Source of the DNA: Pirellulaceae bacterium
GTDB lineage: Bacteria; Planctomycetota; Planctomycetia; Pirellulales; Pirellulaceae
Assembly: GCA_028280445.1 (NCBI GenBank)
Contig: JANQLU010000136.1
Span: 434,001 to 498,000 of the forward strand
DNA length: 64,000 nucleotides
Direction of reading: 5' to 3'
In this document: piece after piece, positions 60,245 through 64,000 of the stretch
Layout of the letters: each line of letters opens with the position of its first letter
Position numbering within the stretch: position 1 is the first letter of the stretch
Made by a program: the position numbers and the translations under genes
Notes under the pieces: generated by a model
The model's input: the letters and a program-made list of their open reading frames with translations, nothing else
Database searches by the model: none
Told to the model about the DNA's origin: nothing

Positions 60245-61905
60245 CTTTCGTTGTGAACATTTTTTACCGCACGTCCCGACGGGTCTGCCATCGCTTCGAA
60301 CTCTGCGTCCCAGCGGAGCGCCGTCGGTGTTGAACAAGCAATGGATTTTCCTCCCGGCACACATTTCGCAGCATCGGGATGCGGAAACAGCTGGTCAAAA
60401 ATCTCGCGGTACATATAAGCTTCTTTGGTCGCCGGTGGATTGTATTCAAATCGAAACGCGACATTTTCCATCTGTTGGTCGCTGACCAGTTGTTCGGCGC
60501 GTATTTTGAGTTGATCGATCCAGTTGTAGCCAACACCGTCTGAAAATTGCTCTTTCTGCCGCCAGAGCACGGATTGTGGCACGGAGCTTTCATTGAACGC
60601 TTGGCGCAAAATGTGTTTTTCGATTTTTGAATCGCTGCACATTTTGGCCTCGGGATTCAACCTCATGGCGACATCAACGAAGTTTTTATCGAGAAACGGC
60701 ACACGTGCTTCGACTCCCCAAGCCGCCATCGATTTATTCGCTCTGAGACAATCAAAGCTATGCAAATCAAACAGCTTTCGAACGGTTTCTTCGTGAAACT
60801 CCCGAGTGTTGGGCGCTTTGTGAAAATACAGATAGCCGCCAAAAATTTCGTCAGAACCTTCGCCCGAGAGCACCATTTTGATTCCCATGGCTTTGATTTT
60901 TCTGGCCATCAACCACATCGGTGTCGACGCCCGGATCGTCGTGACATCATAAGTTTCAATGTGGTAAATCACTTCTCGCAGCGCGTCGACACCTTCTTGA
61001 ACCGTAAAATGCATCGTGTGGTGAATCGTGCCGATCGCATCAGCAACTGTCTTTGCGTTGTCGAGATCCGGAGAACCTTCGAGGCCAATGGCAAACGAGT
61101 GGATTTGCGGCCACCAAGCGTTGCTTTGCAAATCGTCTTCGATCCGTTTTTGTGAATACTGTTGTGCGATGGCCGAGACGACCGACGAATCCAAACCTCC
61201 AGACAGTAATACACCAAACGGCACATCGGACATCATGTGGCTTTTGACCGCATCTTCCAACGCGTGTTGAATCATCTCAGGGCTGGACTCGTTGTTTTGG
61301 ACAGCGTCGAAATCGACCCAATCCCGCAGGTAGTATTTGGTTGGCCCATCCGCCTGTGAATCCCAATAATGCCCGGGCGGAAATTCTTCGATGGTTTTAC
61401 AACAATCAATCAGCGCTTTCATTTCCGAAGCAAAATAAATGTTGCCGCTTTCGTCTCGACCGTGATACAGCGGAATGATTCCGAGATGGTCGCGCGCGGC
61501 CAGGAAACGATCTTGCGACGAGTCGTACAGAACAAATGCAAACATCCCTTGCAAATCATCCAGGAAATCAACACCGCGCTGATCGTACAACGCCAAAATC
61601 ACTTCGCAGTCTGATTTCGTTTGAAATTCAAACGGCGCTGAAAGTTGTGATTCCAGTTGCTTGTGATTGTAGATTTCACCATTGACGCACAAGATGTGTG
61701 TGTCTGCGAGATTTTTCAACGGTTGAGCGCCGGTTTCGACGTCGACAATCGCCAATCGTTGATGAGCCAAAATAGCTCGGTCATTTTGCCAAACACCAGC
61801 CCAGTCGGGACCGCGATGTTTCATCAATCCACTGCAGCGGACCGCAGTGTCACGCAATTTGGTTTGCTCGCCACGAATGTCAAGAATACAAAAAATGGAA
61901 CACAT
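60238..61905 (-). CDS. asnB: Asparagine synthase (glutamine-hydrolysing), AsnB type
   Basis: Makes asparagine from aspartate, glutamine and ATP. 555 residues, the size of E. coli AsnB, which it appears to match end to end. Cys2 (MCSIF) is the glutaminase nucleophile after Met removal; KHRGPDWAGVW, NGEIYNH and SDCEVILALYDQRGVDFLDDLQGMFAF are the glutaminase domain. GVLLSGGLDSSVVSAI is the ATP pyrophosphatase loop, with VLSGEGSDEIFGGYLYFHKAPN and ARVPFLDKNFVDVAMR after it. The C-terminus ECVPGGKS-type sequence is kept. It overlaps rdgB tail to tail; holB lies 45 bases upstream. Confidence 0.96.
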   Translation of the reverse strand: MCSIFCILDIRGEQTKLRDTAVRCSGLMKHRGPDWAGVWQNDRAILAHQRLAIVDVETGAQPLKNLADTHILCVNGEIYNHKQLESQLSAPFEFQTKSDCEVILALYDQRGVDFLDDLQGMFAFVLYDSSQDRFLAARDHLGIIPLYHGRDESGNIYFASEMKALIDCCKTIEEFPPGHYWDSQADGPTKYYLRDWVDFDAVQNNESSPEMIQHALEDAVKSHMMSDVPFGVLLSGGLDSSVVSAIAQQYSQKRIEDDLQSNAWWPQIHSFAIGLEGSPDLDNAKTVADAIGTIHHTMHFTVQEGVDALREVIYHIETYDVTTIRASTPMWLMARKIKAMGIKMVLSGEGSDEIFGGYLYFHKAPNTREFHEETVRKLFDLHSFDCLRANKSMAAWGVEARVPFLDKNFVDVAMRLNPEAKMCSDSKIEKHILRQAFNESSVPQSVLWRQKEQFSDGVGYNWIDQLKIRAEQLVSDQQMENVAFRFEYNPPATKEAYMYREIFDQLFPHPDAAKCVPGGKSIACSTPTALRWDAEFEAMADPSGRAVKNVHNESY

Positions 61906-61950
61906 ATTTATTTCTCAAGAGAAAGTTCTGAAATCGAGTTGACCAAGAAA

Positions 61951-63006
61951 TTAAACGGTCAACTTTCCTCGCCCCAAGCGACCCAGATCGATCAGCCAAC
62001 TCTCAATCACGCTGGCCTGGTTCGCATTTGCTGCGACGTGCTGCTGGACTTCGAAACATCGATCCAGACAGTCAGCGATCGCAGCCGGATTCAATTCATC
62101 ATGTTGTCGAGCCCGTTCGATCGCCGCGTTCATTTCCGAATCACCGGTAAATTCCCGTCCGTGGATTGCCCACAACAAATTCCTGTAAAAGGAAATCGCA
62201 AATTCGCTGGCCAATCGCAACCGATCGCGTCGTAACGCCGCTTCTTTACCCGCGGCATCGACAAAATTGCTCGTTACCTTCGTGAAATCATTGTCACCGG
62301 GATCCAAGGTCGCAAATTGCTCGATCATCAAATTGCGATAGTTCATCACTTCCGGATCCGCCATCTGTAACGCCATCTGAACGCTACCGGCACCACAGGC
62401 CACGATCCCATCCACATCCTCAACCTCATCGGCCAGTTGTTTTTCCAACAGGATGGATTTGAGTTCGTCCTGAGCGAGCGTATCAAAGCGGATGATTTGG
62501 CATCGCGAGCGAATCGTCGGCAGCTGTTTTTGCTCACTGGTTCCAATCAAGATCATGACCGAATCGGCAGGAGGTTCCTCCAGTGTTTTTAACAGGCTGT
62601 TCGCGCTTTCGACATTTAAAAAATCCGCATCGTCAATCACCGCAACTTTGCGTCCGCCAGCAAAAGGTGTTAGCGAAATATCATGGCACAAACCTTCGCG
62701 CCCGCGTTTCTCTTTTTCGCCGACAAACTGCTCGATCAACAAACGGTTTTTATCCGCGCGTCGTCGTACTTGGAGAAAATCGGGATGCGTATCGGCATCG
62801 ACTTGAGTGCAGCCCGCACACTGGTCACACGCCTGGTCGCCTCGTGTTTCACACAGCAACGCTTTCGCCAATTCTTTGGCAAACGTGTATTTTCCGATCC
62901 CTGCTGCACCGACAAACAAAAAACTGCTCGCCAATCGATTTTGCTGAATCGCGTTGCGAAATTGTCGTTTTTGTTTTTCGTGACCGACCACGTGTTGCCA
63001 GCTCAT
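61951..63006 (-). CDS. holB: DNA polymerase III subunit delta' / clamp-loader ATPase
   Basis: AAA+ clamp-loader subunit, 351 residues from the ATG ending at 63006 (MSWQHVVGHEKQK). Walker A is VGAAGIGKYTFAKELA, with Tyr where Ser/Thr usually follows GK, as in some delta' subunits that do not hydrolyse ATP. The zinc module is CETRGDQACDQCAGC, and the SRC motif is in IRSRCQII. The start overlaps the tmk stop as ATGA, so the two are translationally coupled. The pair tmk-holB is a common bacterial arrangement. Confidence 0.92.
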   Translation of the reverse strand: MSWQHVVGHEKQKRQFRNAIQQNRLASSFLFVGAAGIGKYTFAKELAKALLCETRGDQACDQCAGCTQVDADTHPDFLQVRRRADKNRLLIEQFVGEKEKRGREGLCHDISLTPFAGGRKVAVIDDADFLNVESANSLLKTLEEPPADSVMILIGTSEQKQLPTIRSRCQIIRFDTLAQDELKSILLEKQLADEVEDVDGIVACGAGSVQMALQMADPEVMNYRNLMIEQFATLDPGDNDFTKVTSNFVDAAGKEAALRRDRLRLASEFAISFYRNLLWAIHGREFTGDSEMNAAIERARQHDELNPAAIADCLDRCFEVQQHVAANANQASVIESWLIDLGRLGRGKLTV

Positions 63007-63626
63007 GATCCCACCTCCCGGCATTTTTGGAGTTGGGCCGAGAACAATTCACGAATTTGATTCTGGATTTCGTCGATCGATTGTGTCGCGTCCAGTAAAT
63101 GACAATTGGGATCATCGCCCGCCAATTGACGATATCCTCGAACCACTTTCTCAAAATACTGTTCTGATCGGGACTCAACACGATCGCGAGCGTCACCGAG
63201 TCGTCGAAAGACTTCGTCCAATGGGAGATCGAAAACAAACGTCAAATCTGCCTTGAGGCCTCCGGTTGCCACGCGCGCCACATCCCAGATATCCGGCAAT
63301 GCCAAATCTCCCGCGATTCCCTGATAAGCCGCTGTCGACAGTGTGTAACGATCACAAACTACGATTTGTCCATCTTCAATCGCGGGTCGAATAATCTCAT
63401 CGACCATTTGCGCACGCGCGGTCATGAACATCAACATTTCGGCCTGGCCGCAAATCGACAGATCGTCACGGCGCAGCAGAATCTCGCGAATCGCCGTTCC
63501 CAATTTCGTGCTTCCCGGATCAGCACAGCTGGTGTAGGCGCGTTCGTTTTTTTTGAGCCATTGGCAAAACAAATCAACTTGTGTCGATTTACCTGCCCCA
63601 TCAATTCCTTCGAAAACGATGAACAT
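63003..63626 (-). CDS. tmk: Thymidylate kinase
   Basis: Phosphorylates dTMP to dTDP. 207 residues, normal for the family. FIVFEGIDGAGKSTQ is the P-loop, DPGSTKLGTAIR the substrate loop, VVCDRYTLSTAAYQG the DR(Y/F) motif, and the lid region is GDARDRVESRSEQYFEKV. The start is the ATG ending at 63626. It is first in the tmk-holB pair. Confidence 0.96.
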   Translation of the reverse strand: MFIVFEGIDGAGKSTQVDLFCQWLKKNERAYTSCADPGSTKLGTAIREILLRRDDLSICGQAEMLMFMTARAQMVDEIIRPAIEDGQIVVCDRYTLSTAAYQGIAGDLALPDIWDVARVATGGLKADLTFVFDLPLDEVFRRLGDARDRVESRSEQYFEKVVRGYRQLAGDDPNCHLLDATQSIDEIQNQIRELFSAQLQKCREVGS

Positions 63627-64000
63627 TGCCGCATTGTAATAGACAATCAGGTAATGCTGTCACCCCATACCACAGTGGATTTTGCGACAAGCCGCTCCGC
63701 CATTCTCCACGTCCACGTCGAACTGTATGTGCCAACCAAAGTTGGAATTTGATAGCAAGTTTTCGACGGCTCTTCAGCTTCCGTTACTGTCGCCAGGGGT
63801 CGCGATTTTTCCCGATACTGGCAGCGAATTCAACATCGCGTCAAAAAAAATTCACTCACAGCGAACGAATCCAACCTTATCGCCGTACCACTGGTGCCAA
63901 TGTTTGTCGAAAGTCCATGAATTTATTTATCAAAAGGCCCGAACCTCGCAACATGCTGTCTATTGCATTCTGAGAAGCCGATCGCAGGAATTATTTTTGC
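63627..64000. other. 374-base region at the right edge without a recognised gene
   Basis: Frames crossing this region on either strand are short or Arg/Ser-rich with no domain. It contains the upstream region of tmk; the neighbouring gene lies beyond the window. No repeat or hairpin was recognised. Confidence 0.45.

Overview
The window reads as chromosomal DNA of a planctomycete (Planctomycetota, probably a Pirellulales-like lineage). This is inferred from combinations seen here: an ECF sigma factor next to a very large membrane-bound Ser/Thr kinase with a beta-propeller tail, a second ECF sigma factor with its own membrane segment, a MoxR/DUF58/DUF4129/DUF4350 cluster, a PEP-CTERM Kelch protein, many secreted proteins of unknown role, and low operon density. 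No rRNA, tRNA, CRISPR array or intact mobile element was recognised.

Layout. 1-3.1 kb (minus): hpf, ptsN, ptsH and the 5' part of an RNase E/G gene, a regulatory-PTS and ribosome-hibernation block that runs off the left edge. 3.4-13.1 kb (minus): a Lys-rich membrane protein, a sortilin/VPS10-type propeller protein, a Gly-rich secreted protein and a K+-dependent-type membrane pyrophosphatase. 13.7-18.1 kb (plus): a TPR protein, then an AT-rich segment with a stop-interrupted secreted protein and an LTxxQ-like secreted protein, bounded by 15-base direct repeats. 18.3-23.2 kb (minus): the ECF sigma/kinase pair. 23.3-28.1 kb: a PEP-CTERM Kelch protein, the relic of a serine recombinase, and two secreted proteins.

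29-33.7 kb: HD-domain protein, pterin dehydratase, aspartate carbamoyltransferase, a small zinc-ribbon protein and the primary-type sigma factor. 34.0-41.7 kb (plus): a tight seven-gene cluster (RDD, SpoIIM, membrane protein, DUF4129, DUF4350, MoxR, DUF58). 41.9-49.4 kb (minus): MnmE-like GTPase, coaX, obg, rpmA, a secreted unknown, spoVG, ispE and DUF368. 49.5-55.5 kb: LamG/purple-acid-phosphatase-type phosphoesterase, STAS protein, divergent SET-domain and ATP-grasp genes, and the sigma factor with an extracytoplasmic repeat domain. 56-63.6 kb: housekeeping genes (M20 peptidase, dprA, aroB, rdgB, asnB, holB, tmk).

The intergenic gaps hold at least four dispersed palindromic repeat families. 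Two of them (one built on GTGAGCGGCAAGG, one on TAGGGCCGGTTCC) recur four to six times and are twice found side by side as one composite unit. The best candidates for something little described are these repeats, the sigma factor with three C-terminal extracytoplasmic repeats, the MnmE-like GTPase without its C-terminal catalytic cysteine, SpoVG with a zinc ribbon spliced into its fold, the head-to-head SET/ATP-grasp pair, and the stop-interrupted gene in its repeat-bounded segment. All calls come from reading the sequence; no database search was run.
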